Positions 36,034 through 45,648 of a stretch of 64,000 nucleotides of DNA are shown here, piece by piece. How positions within the stretch are numbered: position 1 is the first letter of the stretch; each line of letters begins with the position of its first letter. The notes beneath the pieces are model-generated. The model had not been told where the DNA came from, did no database searches, and saw nothing but the letters and a program-made list of their open reading frames with translations. The position numbers and the translations under genes were made by a program. The DNA is from Indolivaga alginatilytica (GTDB lineage: Bacteria > Bacteroidota > Bacteroidia > Bacteroidales > Dysgonomonadaceae): NCBI RefSeq assembly GCF_003201355.1, contig NZ_QICL01000003.1, positions 52,574-116,573 on the forward strand, in the 5' to 3' direction.

Positions 36034-39000
36034 ATTTTTGTTTCCGCTTCTCTTTAGCCAGACGTTCTTTTTCTTTACGTTCCTTTTCAATTATTTTGAG
36101 GCGCTCTTTACGCTCACGTTCACGTTCTTTCAATCTGGTTTTTTGAGCTTTTTCTTTTTCCTTCAACTCCAGTTGACGCTGCTTGCGTGCATCTTCTCGT
36201 GCTTTTACCAGATTCTTTTGGTCATTTACTTTTGTATCTGCTGCTGCTTGCTCTTCGGCTTGTTTTTGTTTCTCAGCATTGGCTATAGAGTTTTGTTGTG
36301 CCTGCTCTGCATCCTTTATAGCTTGCTCTTCGGCTTTAACCTTAGCTTTCCTTTGTTTTTCGAGTTCTTTGAGTCGTTTGTTCTCAGCTTTTTGGGCAGC
36401 TTTCTCTTCTTTACTCAGTTTCGGTTTATTGCTTGAAGAGTTGAATAGATTTTTCAATCCATCCACAGGGTTATTTATTATGTCAATTGTTCTGTTGATT
36501 ACTTCATCTGCGATTTGTATCTGATCGTCAGACAGAATATCAGATACACCGACTTCTTTATTTTCTTCTTTAGAATCGGACTTAGTTTCTTTAACGGGAG
36601 GAGCTATGGGTCTTGATGGAACTGTTTCAACCGGTTTCACTTCGGGCTCAGTTTCTTTAATTACGGGAGCCGTATCTTCCGGTTGAGGCTTCTCTTCAAC
36701 GGGTGCTGCACTCCTGGTTCGTTGTTGGTTCCAGTACATAATCAGTTTTACCATTTCTTTGGTGTAATTCTTTTCAAAGAATAAGAAGTACTCATTGAGG
36801 CTCTTGCCATTCATCAATGCAACAAAGTTATCGGTTGATATGGGCAGAGGAATAATAGAAGGATCTAATTCATCCATCAACGATTTCTTATCAAAAGCTT
36901 TGTCTATATAAAATTCTATTTCATCAAGCGAATTGAATCCTTTAACCTGTAACATCTCTAACGAATTAGCCTCGGTGAAGCTTAGGTCAAATGTTTGATA
37001 AATAAAGTTCGAGAAGTTATAACTGGCTACATCATATATCAATTGGTTCTTATCAATTGTTTGAGATTTGTAGATGAATAACAGCATATATTCTGCTTCA
37101 GGGTCGGCAATAAAGTCTACTCCCGCAATTTCTTCTGGATTTTCACCTGTTCCAAACCTGATATCCCATATCATACCACGGGCAGGAGATGAATCGGAAG
37201 ACAATGATTTTCCGCTTAAAATACCTTTCAGCATATCTGAAGCCAATGGTGTAACATCTGCATTAGGGTATGTTTCGATCAGGGCACGCAAGTGCGTTTT
37301 GAATTCTTCGGGATCGTTCGTTTGAGCATATGTAAGCGCATTCAAAAACATAAACTTAGGAATCAATACCGATAGTGGATATTTTTCTGTCATCGATTGG
37401 AAGTTTGTTCTAACCGTCTTTATGTTTCCGGCGAGATATGCTTCATACGTTTGTTGATAAAGATTGCCTTCCAGTTGGTGCATGTTTCGGAGGTTCCATT
37501 CATAATTTGGATCAGCCAACGCAGCAGCATAAGAACTCTTAGGGAACGAGTTCAACAGATAGCGTCTGTATAACTCCGTCATTTCTCTGTTGCCTAATCT
37601 CAAATAAATCAAGAATAATTGATAATATATTTCCTCTCTGTTCGGGCCATCGGGAAAACGAGAAAGATTGGTTGTGAAGGCATCTATTGCCAGATTATAA
37701 TCTTCGAGTTTATCCTTATATATCTTTCCTAAATTGAAATAGGCATTCTCAATGATCTCATTAGATGCTGTTATGGCCTCCGGAGTCAGTGGTATTTGTT
37801 GTAAATAAAACTCAGGTGAGTAAATATCCTGAACAATTGTTTGGTTTTGCGTTTCGTCCTTAGGGTCTTTTGGGGCGTTCGGGTCGTCAGGCTTTTTTTC
37901 TTCCTCTTCCTGCATATTGCCTTCATCAAAAGTAGTGACACGTTTATTGCGCCTGCGCCAGTTGTCTTCTAGCTTTCTGTTTCCCCATTTGCGCTGAAAG
38001 GCTACTTTTCCCTGATTTACTAATTGAGGATTGTAGAAATAAAAAGATGTACTATTACCTCCTAAAATAGCAGGTCCTGATGGAATATTAGGTGAGGTTT
38101 GTTCGAATAATGGGGTATTTGGGTTCTGAGAGGATTGTGAGTTATTTTCTCTATTGAGCCTTTGTTGTTCTCGTCTTTCTTCCTCGTCTTTCTTTTTCAG
38201 GTCTGCTATTATTTTATTGACAACCAGTAACTGTTCATCGTAAGGCTTTTGTGCCAGATATTGAAGACTGTCCTGTAAATGGATAGCTTCGATGTGCACT
38301 ACCAGTTCATCTAATACTTCGGATCTGAGGTTAACCCTTGGATATGCTTCGTGCTTTTTGTTTAAAGAAGCTAATGCTTCCGAATAGTTGGGTTGAGCTT
38401 TTGCATACTTTTGTTGTGCAAAGTAAATGTCGCCCAGTGCAATCAGATTGAGGGCTTTGTCGTAGCCATTGCGTATGCTTGCTTTGACTGCTTTTTCGTA
38501 TTCGGCTACTGCTTTTACTGTATCTTGGTTATTCAGATAAATATTTCCGATGGCATAATGTACCTGATCCAGATACTCTTTGTTCTTGGGATCTTTACTC
38601 ATTTTGTTGAGCAGAGACAATACTTCTTGTTTATTGGAGCTGTTAACAAACGATGCCTGTTGCATCTTTGCATTGAAAGAGAAAAGGTATGGAGTATTAA
38701 GCCCAATTACACTTTCGAATGCCCGATATGCTTTTTCCTGATCTTTGGTATAAGCATATAGTTGCCCCAACAGATACCTCATGCGGGTTCGCTGAAAACT
38801 ATCACTTTCGTCTTTTATAGCCTGTTCGAGAAATGGTATCGCTTTTTCGTATTCTTTTCTTTTGATTAAAAAATCAGCATATACTTTATTGTACTCCGCA
38901 GTTAAATTATCGGGAACTCCTCCTGCGAGTTTGATTTTATGAAATATATCTTCCGCTTCGTAATACCAGCCCATAGCGGTATACGCTTTGGCAATCCAGA

Positions 39001-39523
39001 TTCGTGCTTCGGCCACTACATCATTGTCTCCTTTATATAGGCGTGTTACATATAATAAAGTAGATACGGCTTGCAGATAATCTTCATTCTGAAATTCGGC
39101 TTTTCCCAATAATAGCCATGCATTCTTAAGGAAGGGATTGAATTCCTGTTGTTTTAGCCATGCCTGATATTCCTGATTTTTTCTTTTACCGGGATCACGT
39201 TCGGGCTTTGTGCGGATGGAGTGAATTTTTATGGCTTTTGTCGTTTTGTCTACAGTTACATTAAAACTTCCTCCCGGATTTTGTTTTAATTCTTCTTCTA
39301 CAGGCGGACTGGGATATATGGCAATGATTTGAGAAAGATTATCCTGATATCCCGATTGTTTCGTTTTTAGGGATTCTTTATATGCTTCGTTGGCATTAAA
39401 GTAGATATTGTATTTTGTGTTTATGGCATGGTACATACGGGTTTTTGATGTATTCTTTTTAGAAGAACACCCCAACATGGTCAGGATAATGACAGACCCT
39501 ATAATGAATTTGTACCTAAACAC
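36032..39523 (-). CDS. porW: PorW/SprE-type TPR lipoprotein of the type IX secretion system
   Basis: 1163 residues. The N-terminal lipobox (IILTMLGCSS) places it at a membrane as a lipoprotein. The start of the mature protein (RMYHAINTKYNIYFNANEAY) matches SprE/PorW proteins, which are required for T9SS secretion, and gliding in flavobacteria. Several TPR-type helical repeats run through residues about 130-420 and again after 590. The last 170 residues are a highly charged Lys/Glu/Arg/Gln helix (likely coiled coil) preceded by a proline-rich linker. It fits with the T9SS cargo protein at the left end of the window. The other T9SS genes are not here. Confidence 0.82.
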   Translation of the reverse strand: MFRYKFIIGSVIILTMLGCSSKKNTSKTRMYHAINTKYNIYFNANEAYKESLKTKQSGYQDNLSQIIAIYPSPPVEEELKQNPGGSFNVTVDKTTKAIKIHSIRTKPERDPGKRKNQEYQAWLKQQEFNPFLKNAWLLLGKAEFQNEDYLQAVSTLLYVTRLYKGDNDVVAEARIWIAKAYTAMGWYYEAEDIFHKIKLAGGVPDNLTAEYNKVYADFLIKRKEYEKAIPFLEQAIKDESDSFQRTRMRYLLGQLYAYTKDQEKAYRAFESVIGLNTPYLFSFNAKMQQASFVNSSNKQEVLSLLNKMSKDPKNKEYLDQVHYAIGNIYLNNQDTVKAVAEYEKAVKASIRNGYDKALNLIALGDIYFAQQKYAKAQPNYSEALASLNKKHEAYPRVNLRSEVLDELVVHIEAIHLQDSLQYLAQKPYDEQLLVVNKIIADLKKKDEEERREQQRLNRENNSQSSQNPNTPLFEQTSPNIPSGPAILGGNSTSFYFYNPQLVNQGKVAFQRKWGNRKLEDNWRRRNKRVTTFDEGNMQEEEEKKPDDPNAPKDPKDETQNQTIVQDIYSPEFYLQQIPLTPEAITASNEIIENAYFNLGKIYKDKLEDYNLAIDAFTTNLSRFPDGPNREEIYYQLFLIYLRLGNREMTELYRRYLLNSFPKSSYAAALADPNYEWNLRNMHQLEGNLYQQTYEAYLAGNIKTVRTNFQSMTEKYPLSVLIPKFMFLNALTYAQTNDPEEFKTHLRALIETYPNADVTPLASDMLKGILSGKSLSSDSSPARGMIWDIRFGTGENPEEIAGVDFIADPEAEYMLLFIYKSQTIDKNQLIYDVASYNFSNFIYQTFDLSFTEANSLEMLQVKGFNSLDEIEFYIDKAFDKKSLMDELDPSIIPLPISTDNFVALMNGKSLNEYFLFFEKNYTKEMVKLIMYWNQQRTRSAAPVEEKPQPEDTAPVIKETEPEVKPVETVPSRPIAPPVKETKSDSKEENKEVGVSDILSDDQIQIADEVINRTIDIINNPVDGLKNLFNSSSNKPKLSKEEKAAQKAENKRLKELEKQRKAKVKAEEQAIKDAEQAQQNSIANAEKQKQAEEQAAADTKVNDQKNLVKAREDARKQRQLELKEKEKAQKTRLKERERERKERLKIIEKERKEKERLAKEKRKQK

Positions 39524-39745
39524 TCTGATTTAAAAGTTTATAAGTTTTCTATACGTTATTCTGCTACAGCAAATTATTTAATACAAAAGTAGCAGAATTA
39601 TTGGTCATTGGAATTTTTGTATTTAATAAAAGTGAAAGAAGCTATTGTAATAACTGAGAAAATGTAATATACTTGTAGCCGCAATAACAAGAAATAGATT
39701 TTCGGTTGCTGTGTTTTTTAGTTTCAATAAACAACTAACTAATTT

Positions 39746-40342
39746 ATGAAAAAGTGTTTTTTCGTGTTTGTTTGTCTAAGTGTATTTGTATTATCGGCTC
39801 ATTCACAACTTCGTTTTGGAGCAAAAGGAGGTGTGAATCTTTCGGGGGTATCGGTTTCAGGTAATGACGGGGTAAATCAATTTGTAGACAAAAATGTAAC
39901 CGGTTTTCAACTTGGTGCATCTTTGGAATGGATGATTAAGGGAAGATATGGACTTGAAGGTGGACTTTTGTACTCGGAAAGAGGAATGAAATTCAGAGGC
40001 GGTGACAGAAATAAAAATGGCTATATAGATATACCTGTCAATGTGAGGGTGAAATTCCCTGTTTCGAAAACAGTTACACCTTTTGTAAATGCAGGACCTT
40101 ATATTAGTTTCAAAGTATCAGGTGATGACAATTTTTCTGCTATTTCGGGTGATATAGATGATCAATGGAAAGCGCAAAGCTTTGGAGCCGGACTGAATTT
40201 TGGAGGAGGAATAGAACTCTTTAAGTTTTTACAGATTGGTGTCAATTATGGTTTAGCTATGACTGACAATTATAAAGAAAGTGATGGAAACTACAAGGTA
40301 AAAGACAGAACTTGGTCTGCTACTGCTGCTGTCTATTTCTAA
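39746..40342 (+). CDS. Outer-membrane beta-barrel protein (porin-like, PF13568-type)
   Basis: 198 residues with a signal peptide (KKCFFVFVCLSVFVLSAHSQ). The mature part is an eight-stranded-type barrel: LRFGAKGGVNLSGVSV, GFQLGASLEWMI, YGLEGGLLYSERGMKF, and a final aromatic strand ending in AAVYF. Such proteins are common in Bacteroidota outer membranes; some, like PorT, serve T9SS, but this one is not specifically assignable. It is divergent from porW. A strong terminator follows. Confidence 0.85.
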   Translation: MKKCFFVFVCLSVFVLSAHSQLRFGAKGGVNLSGVSVSGNDGVNQFVDKNVTGFQLGASLEWMIKGRYGLEGGLLYSERGMKFRGGDRNKNGYIDIPVNVRVKFPVSKTVTPFVNAGPYISFKVSGDDNFSAISGDIDDQWKAQSFGAGLNFGGGIELFKFLQIGVNYGLAMTDNYKESDGNYKVKDRTWSATAAVYF

Positions 40343-40366
40343 GGTATTTCTAAAAAATACAAATAA

Positions 40367-40399
40367 CAAAAAAGCTTCTGGAAACAGAAGCTTTTTTTA
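40367..40399 (+). terminator. Terminator of the beta-barrel gene
   Basis: AAAAAGCTTCTG-GAAA-CAGAAGCTTTTTT is a perfect 12-bp stem with a GAAA tetraloop and T run. Confidence 0.95.
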
Positions 40400-40474
40400 T
40401 TGGGCATAAATAGAGTCTATCAGCTTTATTCTATTATTAACTTCCTAGTTTTCTGCAAATAGAGTAAAAAGGTG

Positions 40475-40482
40475 TATTTTTG
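40475..40482 (+). promoter_or_regulatory. Putative -7 box directly upstream of ygiQ
   Basis: TATTTTTG fits TAnnTTTG and lies only 7 bp before the ATG at 40490, which implies a leaderless or nearly leaderless mRNA. The -33 region is weak. Confidence 0.35.
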
Positions 40483-40489
40483 TGTCCAA

Positions 40490-42370
40490 ATGAAAGAATA
40501 CAGATTAACAGATTGGTTGCCTACAACCAAGAAAGAAATAGAATTGAGAGGATGGGAAGAGCTGGACGTTATTCTCTTCTCGGGTGACGCCTATGTAGAT
40601 CATCCTGCTTTTGGTGCTGCTGTGATCGGCAGAATACTAGAAAGCGAAGGATTAAAAGTGGCTATTGTACCACAACCCAACTGGCGTGACGATTTACGTG
40701 ATTTTAAGAAACTGGGTAAACCACGTTTATTCTTTGGGGTTACGGCAGGAGCCATGGACTCGATGATAAATCATTATACAGCAAATAAACGTTTACGCTC
40801 GGATGATGCATATACTCCTGATAGTAAATCGGGCATGCGTCCCGACAGACCATCCATCGTTTATACAAATATCCTAAAAGAATTATATCCTGATGTTCCT
40901 ATTGTTTTGGGAGGTATAGAAGCTTCTCTACGCAGGATAACTCATTATGATTATTGGGACGATGTGCTTCGCAAGTCGATATTGTTCGATGCAAAAGCCG
41001 ATATATTGGTCTATGGAATGGGAGAACAACCTCTGCGTGAAATTGTAAAGCGATTGAATGACGGACAATCAATCCCCGATCTGAAAGATATTAAGCAAAC
41101 AGTTTATTTAACCGGGTCTTATGATGAACGGGAGAAAGATACCGTTCTTTTTCCACACGAAGAATGTCTGAAAGATAAGCTCAAGCAAGCCAAGAACTTC
41201 AAAGTTGTGGAAGAGCAGTCGAATATGGTAAATGCTTCGCGGATCATACAACAATCGGAAAAAGAGTATGTGATAATCAATGAGCCTTACCCTCCGATGA
41301 AGGAAAACGAGATTGATGCCTCTTTTGATTTACCTTATACCCGGTTACCTCACCCTAAATACAAAGAAAAGACTATCCCTGCTTTCGAGATGATTAAATT
41401 CTCGGTAAATATGCACCGCGGATGTTTTGGAGGATGTGCTTTTTGCACCATATCAGCCCATCAGGGAAAATTTGTAGCTTCTCGATCTAAAAAGTCTATC
41501 CTTAAAGAGGTAACTCAAATTACCGAGATGCCCGACTTTAAAGGTTATTTAAGCGATCTGGGAGGTCCTTCTGCAAACATGTACGCCATGCGTGGCAAAG
41601 ATGAGTCTATCTGTGGTAAATGCAGGCGTCCGTCATGTATTCACCCAAAGATATGTAAAAACCTGAATGTAGATCACTCTGCATTATTGGATATATATAA
41701 ATCGGTAGATGCACTCCCAAAAATAAAGAAATCGTTCGTAGGAAGCGGCGTAAGATATGATATGCTTCTTCATCGCTCGGATGATGATAAATTGAATAAA
41801 GTATCCGAGGAATATGCCCATGAACTGATTAAGAATCATGTGTCGGGACGTCTCAAAGTAGCACCCGAACATACATCCGATACAGTTCTTAATTTTATGC
41901 GTAAACCAAGTTTCAGTCAGTTCTATGCATTTAAGAAGATATTCGATAAGGTGAATGACGATTATGGTATGAAGCAGCAGATGATACCTTATTTCATATC
42001 ATCACATCCCGGATGTACCGAAGTTGAAATGGCAGAATTAGCTGTGACAACCAAACCTCTTGGTTTTAATCTGGAACAGGTGCAGGATTTTACACCTTCG
42101 CCCATGACTCTGGCTACTGAGATATATTATACAGGCTATCACCCTTACACTCTCGAAAAAGTATTTACGCCAAAAACCAAGGATGAAAAACTGGCTCAGC
42201 GACAATTCTTCTTCTGGTATAATAACGATTATAAACCCCAGATTATAAAATCGTTAAAGGGAATGAAAAGAGAGGATTTACTAAATAAGTTATACCCCGC
42301 AGGAATAGGGGGCAATACTGTTAACAAGACAAAAAGCTATAATCCGAACTTTAATAAGCGAAGAAAATAA
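40490..42370 (+). CDS. ygiQ: YgiQ-family radical SAM protein
   Basis: 626 residues from the Met at 40490 (KEYRLTDWLPTTKKE, the conserved N-terminus). A GTG at 40472 would add six residues and is less likely. The radical SAM cluster motif is CFGGCAFCTIS, and there is a cysteine-rich segment CGKCRRPSCIHPKICKN. The N-terminal part resembles a cobalamin-binding fold. The reaction is not established for the family. It is followed by a spacer with a GGTCTNAGACC-type palindrome. Confidence 0.93.
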   Translation: MKEYRLTDWLPTTKKEIELRGWEELDVILFSGDAYVDHPAFGAAVIGRILESEGLKVAIVPQPNWRDDLRDFKKLGKPRLFFGVTAGAMDSMINHYTANKRLRSDDAYTPDSKSGMRPDRPSIVYTNILKELYPDVPIVLGGIEASLRRITHYDYWDDVLRKSILFDAKADILVYGMGEQPLREIVKRLNDGQSIPDLKDIKQTVYLTGSYDEREKDTVLFPHEECLKDKLKQAKNFKVVEEQSNMVNASRIIQQSEKEYVIINEPYPPMKENEIDASFDLPYTRLPHPKYKEKTIPAFEMIKFSVNMHRGCFGGCAFCTISAHQGKFVASRSKKSILKEVTQITEMPDFKGYLSDLGGPSANMYAMRGKDESICGKCRRPSCIHPKICKNLNVDHSALLDIYKSVDALPKIKKSFVGSGVRYDMLLHRSDDDKLNKVSEEYAHELIKNHVSGRLKVAPEHTSDTVLNFMRKPSFSQFYAFKKIFDKVNDDYGMKQQMIPYFISSHPGCTEVEMAELAVTTKPLGFNLEQVQDFTPSPMTLATEIYYTGYHPYTLEKVFTPKTKDEKLAQRQFFFWYNNDYKPQIIKSLKGMKREDLLNKLYPAGIGGNTVNKTKSYNPNFNKRRK

Positions 42371-42512
42371 TTCAAATAATAGAAATCTTATTTTTATTCG
42401 GTAAAAAATCTTATTACAGAGGATAAGATATAATTATTAACTTTACTTTTGTTAATAACGAACAGTCCTTAAAGACGTATACCAGAGCTATCTTAACTGA
42501 ACGGACAATAAA

Positions 42513-42528
42513 TAGGTTTAAGACCTTA
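42513..42528. repeat. GGTCTNAGACC-type palindrome before the nucleoside kinase
   Basis: TAGGTTTAAGACCTTA ends 12 bp before the ATG, where it would place a hairpin over or near the ribosome-binding region. Confidence 0.5.
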
Positions 42529-42540
42529 AAATAAAAATAT

Positions 42541-44208
42541 ATGAATCAAATTTTTCAAGTATTCTGTAAGAATGACAATCAGCATCATTATTTGCCTTTA
42601 GGTATTACTTTGGCTGATGCTCAGAAATTAATGAAAATAGAGAAACCTTATCTGATAGTTAACTGTAAGGTAAATAATAAAACAGAATCGCTCGATTACC
42701 GTTTATATCAACCCAAGCATATCGAGTTTGTTGATATGAGTGAGTCGTCGGGAATGAGAACCTATGTGCGTTCGCTGTGTTTTATATTGGCGAAAGCTAT
42801 CTCTGAAGTTTTCCCTAATGCAAGAATGCGAATAGAACATCCTATCTCTAAAGGATATTACGGAAGAGTAGGCGGTAAGGATAAGCTTACCGAAAAAGAT
42901 ATTAATAAGATCAAAGCCGTAATGGATGACCTCATTAAGGAGGATATTCCTTTTGTGGCATTAGAGGATGAGAAAGATAAAGTAGTGGAGCTTTTCAGAG
43001 AACGAGGGTTTGAAGACAAAGCCTCACTGTTGGAAGCATCGGATTCGGTTTATTCGAAATACTATCGTTTAGGAGACTATTTCGATTATTTTTATGGATA
43101 CCTCGTTCCTTCAAGCGGATATATAAAGTTGTATGATATTGAACCATATCTTAACGGCTTTTTATTGCGTGTCCCTAACCGAAATCATCCCGTAGAGCTG
43201 GAACCCCGTATTGAACAACCGAAGATGCAACAGGTTTATCTCGAACATCTGAGATTTCTGAACATATTGGGAATGGAAAATGTATCGGACTTGAATAAAG
43301 CGAACAAAAGTGGAAATATGTCGGATGTGGTGAAAGTTGCTGAGGCTTTACAAGAAAGGTCTATAGGTGATATTGCTGAAAAAATAGCCGGTCGTTTCAA
43401 AAAAGGAGTTCGTATTGTGATGGTATCAGGTCCGTCTTCATCGGGAAAAACGACTTTTAGAAAACGTCTTGAAGTGCAATTGATGGTCAATCTTATAAAG
43501 CCTGTCGGAATTTCGCTGGACGACTATTTTGTAAATCGAGAGGATACACCGAAGGATGAGAATGGCGATTACGATTACGAATCGTTGTACTCCCTTGATC
43601 TAAAGCAATTCAATGATGATATGTCACGTTTATTGAAGGGTGAAAAAGTATCACTTCCAACCTATAATTTTACAACAGGACAACGTGAGTATAATGGGCA
43701 TGAATTACAGATAGACGAAAATAATGTTATTATTATAGAAGGCATTCACGGACTGAATCCTGAATTGACCAAGTCTATAGATGACAGTAAGAAATTTTTG
43801 GTATATGTATCAGCTCTTACTACTATATCCTTAGACGATCATAACTGGATATCTACTACCGATAATCGCCTTATTCGTCGTTTGGTAAGAGACTTCAATT
43901 ATAGGAATTATTCGGCTATTGATACCATATCCAGATGGAATAGTGTAAGGCGTGGCGAAGAAAAATGGATTTTTCCTTATCAGGAAAATGCAGACGTAAT
44001 GTTCAATTCTGCCATTATGTATGAGCTGGCTGCACTACGTAAATATGCCGAACCGATCTTGATTCAGGTTCCTAAGACAGCTCCCGAGTTCTCGGAGGCG
44101 AACCGTCTGCTTAAGTTTCTTAGTTATTTCAGCTATATAAATGATTCGGAAATGCCACCGACATCGTTGTTGAGAGAATTTATGGGTGGAAGCAGTTTCA
44201 AGTATTAA
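42541..44208 (+). CDS. Nucleoside (uridine-type) kinase with N-terminal ThrRS-like domains
   Basis: 555 residues. The N-terminal 200 resemble the TGS/editing-type region of threonyl-tRNA synthetase (PISKGYYGRVGGKDKLTEKD). The P-loop kinase begins at about residue 285 with the Walker A motif VSGPSSSGKTTF, followed by GISLDDYFVNRE and IIIEGIHGLNPEL, all typical of uridine kinase/phosphoribulokinase folds. It would phosphorylate uridine or cytidine for salvage; the substrate is not proven. No partner gene is adjacent, and rplS follows about 170 bp later with its own promoter. Confidence 0.88.
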   Translation: MNQIFQVFCKNDNQHHYLPLGITLADAQKLMKIEKPYLIVNCKVNNKTESLDYRLYQPKHIEFVDMSESSGMRTYVRSLCFILAKAISEVFPNARMRIEHPISKGYYGRVGGKDKLTEKDINKIKAVMDDLIKEDIPFVALEDEKDKVVELFRERGFEDKASLLEASDSVYSKYYRLGDYFDYFYGYLVPSSGYIKLYDIEPYLNGFLLRVPNRNHPVELEPRIEQPKMQQVYLEHLRFLNILGMENVSDLNKANKSGNMSDVVKVAEALQERSIGDIAEKIAGRFKKGVRIVMVSGPSSSGKTTFRKRLEVQLMVNLIKPVGISLDDYFVNREDTPKDENGDYDYESLYSLDLKQFNDDMSRLLKGEKVSLPTYNFTTGQREYNGHELQIDENNVIIIEGIHGLNPELTKSIDDSKKFLVYVSALTTISLDDHNWISTTDNRLIRRLVRDFNYRNYSAIDTISRWNSVRRGEEKWIFPYQENADVMFNSAIMYELAALRKYAEPILIQVPKTAPEFSEANRLLKFLSYFSYINDSEMPPTSLLREFMGGSSFKY

Positions 44209-44268
44209 GACTGTAAATTGATAATATCGACAATTAAGTAAATGAATTTGCTTAAAAATGCGTGGGTA

Positions 44269-44300
44269 TTTGTCAGTTACGATAATTGTTTATATTTTTG
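44269..44300 (+). promoter_or_regulatory. rplS promoter
   Basis: -33 box TTTG at 44269-44272 and -7 box TATTTTTG at 44293-44300, with a 20-bp spacer. This fits the Bacteroidota consensus and lies about 80 bp before the rplS start codon, as expected for a ribosomal protein gene. Confidence 0.65.
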
Positions 44301-44378
44301 CATCCGCTTTGCGTAATCTCTGACGAGACAAACTCGTGAATATTGCGTATTGTTTTACAATATAAAGCTATAATAGTC

Positions 44379-44735
44379 ATGGATTTAATGAAGATTGCAC
44401 AAGATGCATTTGCTACAGGTAAAGAACATCCTCAATTTAAAAGTGGAGATACTGTAACTATAGCATATCGTATCAAAGAAGGTAACAAAGAGCGTGTACA
44501 GCAGTATCGTGGTGTTGTTATCAAAATCGGCGGACACGGCGCTAAAAAACGCTTTACTGTACGTAAAATGTCAGACAATATTGGTGTAGAACGTATCTTC
44601 CCTCTTGAGTCTCCGTTTATTGACAGTATCACTGTAAATAAAGTTGGTAAAGTTCGCAGAGCGAAACTATATTACCTACGTGCTCTTACAGGTAAAAAAG
44701 CAAGAATTAAAGAAAAGAGAGTGGCTCGCGCTTAA
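44379..44735 (+). CDS. rplS: 50S ribosomal protein L19
   Basis: 118 residues from the ATG at 44379; a TTG at 44343 is not the start. Conserved L19 features: [51 protein letters not shown], and [10 protein letters not shown], followed by a basic tail. It sits at the 30S-50S interface. It is a single gene with its own promoter and terminator. Confidence 0.98.
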   Translation: MDLMKIAQDAFATGKEHPQFKSGDTVTIAYRIKEGNKERVQQYRGVVIKIGGHGAKKRFTVRKMSDNIGVERIFPLESPFIDSITVNKVGKVRRAKLYYLRALTGKKARIKEKRVARA

Positions 44736-44755
44736 TCTTTCCTCACTTCATAAAG

Positions 44756-44786
44756 AAGCACTTCAAGCAATTGAGGTGCTTTTTTA
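44756..44786 (+). terminator. rplS terminator
   Basis: AAGCACTTCA-AGCAAT-TGAGGTGCTT followed by T6. It begins 20 bp past the stop. Confidence 0.88.
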
Positions 44787-44820
44787 TTTCACTATATTTG
44801 TAGCAAATGATACAATCAAC

Positions 44821-45561
44821 ATGAAAGGAAAAGATAGACCTATATTCGATGCTAAATGTCTAAAAAAATACAATATCAGGAAAAATTTTGTTTTTATAGG
44901 AGGTATAATTACGTTTGTGCTATTTCTGTTATTTACAATCAATAATACTGTAGAATTTGCATTTTGGTTTGCCCTAATTGTTTGGTTATTATATGGTTTT
45001 ATTTTTTCTTTGGTTATCTTTAGTGAAGAATACTACAAACCTAAACAGATAATGAAGAGACTAAGCTCTGCTAAATATCTATATTTCGACAAAGCAGGTT
45101 TTGAAGTTACCGAGAATCTCACTTTAAAGGGGAGCTATAAAGGTTTTGATATTATACTATATCCTCAAACGATATACAAACAAAAAGAAAAAAATGTGAC
45201 TTACGATGTTATTGAGACCTTCTATACCATTAATGAAGAAAGCTGTTTGGAGAAGAAGGAGAAAAATATGAGCGGGAAATATAATATAGGAGAACTGTTC
45301 TTCCAAAATCAAGCTGTTAGTTTTGTTCCATACAAATGGTGTAATCCGGATTATGAGTCTATCATAGAAGATCTTATAAATATTCTAAAAAGAGAAGAAT
45401 TAAAACCATTATCAAAAAAAGATTGGGATGAGAGAATAGGTAATCCTCTGAGGCTTAATACTAATTTGGAGGAAGAACAAGATGAACTGAGAAGAACTAA
45501 ACAGATAGTAAAAATTGGAAACATATTAGACATAAAATATATTAAGCCAAAGGATAAATAA
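44821..45561 (+). CDS. Hypothetical two-helix membrane protein
   Basis: 246 residues from the ATG at 44821; the longer open frame back to 44644 overlaps rplS and its terminator and is not used. Two close membrane helices lie at about residues 22-44 and 47-66 (FVFIGGIITFVLFLLFTI and the next). A soluble domain follows with a charged end. No family is recognised. It is preceded by the rplS terminator, so it needs its own promoter in 44787-44820, a very short space. Its spacing to dnaG is 87 bp. Genome context gives no clue to function. Confidence 0.7.
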   Translation: MKGKDRPIFDAKCLKKYNIRKNFVFIGGIITFVLFLLFTINNTVEFAFWFALIVWLLYGFIFSLVIFSEEYYKPKQIMKRLSSAKYLYFDKAGFEVTENLTLKGSYKGFDIILYPQTIYKQKEKNVTYDVIETFYTINEESCLEKKEKNMSGKYNIGELFFQNQAVSFVPYKWCNPDYESIIEDLINILKREELKPLSKKDWDERIGNPLRLNTNLEEEQDELRRTKQIVKIGNILDIKYIKPKDK

Positions 45562-45648
45562 AATGTATAAAAGCGATCCCTCTTATATAATTTATTAACC
45601 TTAACTTTTGATGTTTATTGCTTAACTTCGTTCCTTGGAGGAAAAAAG

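Noticed and set aside
36038-36524. Plus-strand ORFs rich in Phe/Leu/Ser near the porW 3' end
   Set aside because: They are antisense of the Lys/Glu/Arg-rich coiled-coil end of porW; the composition is explained by that.
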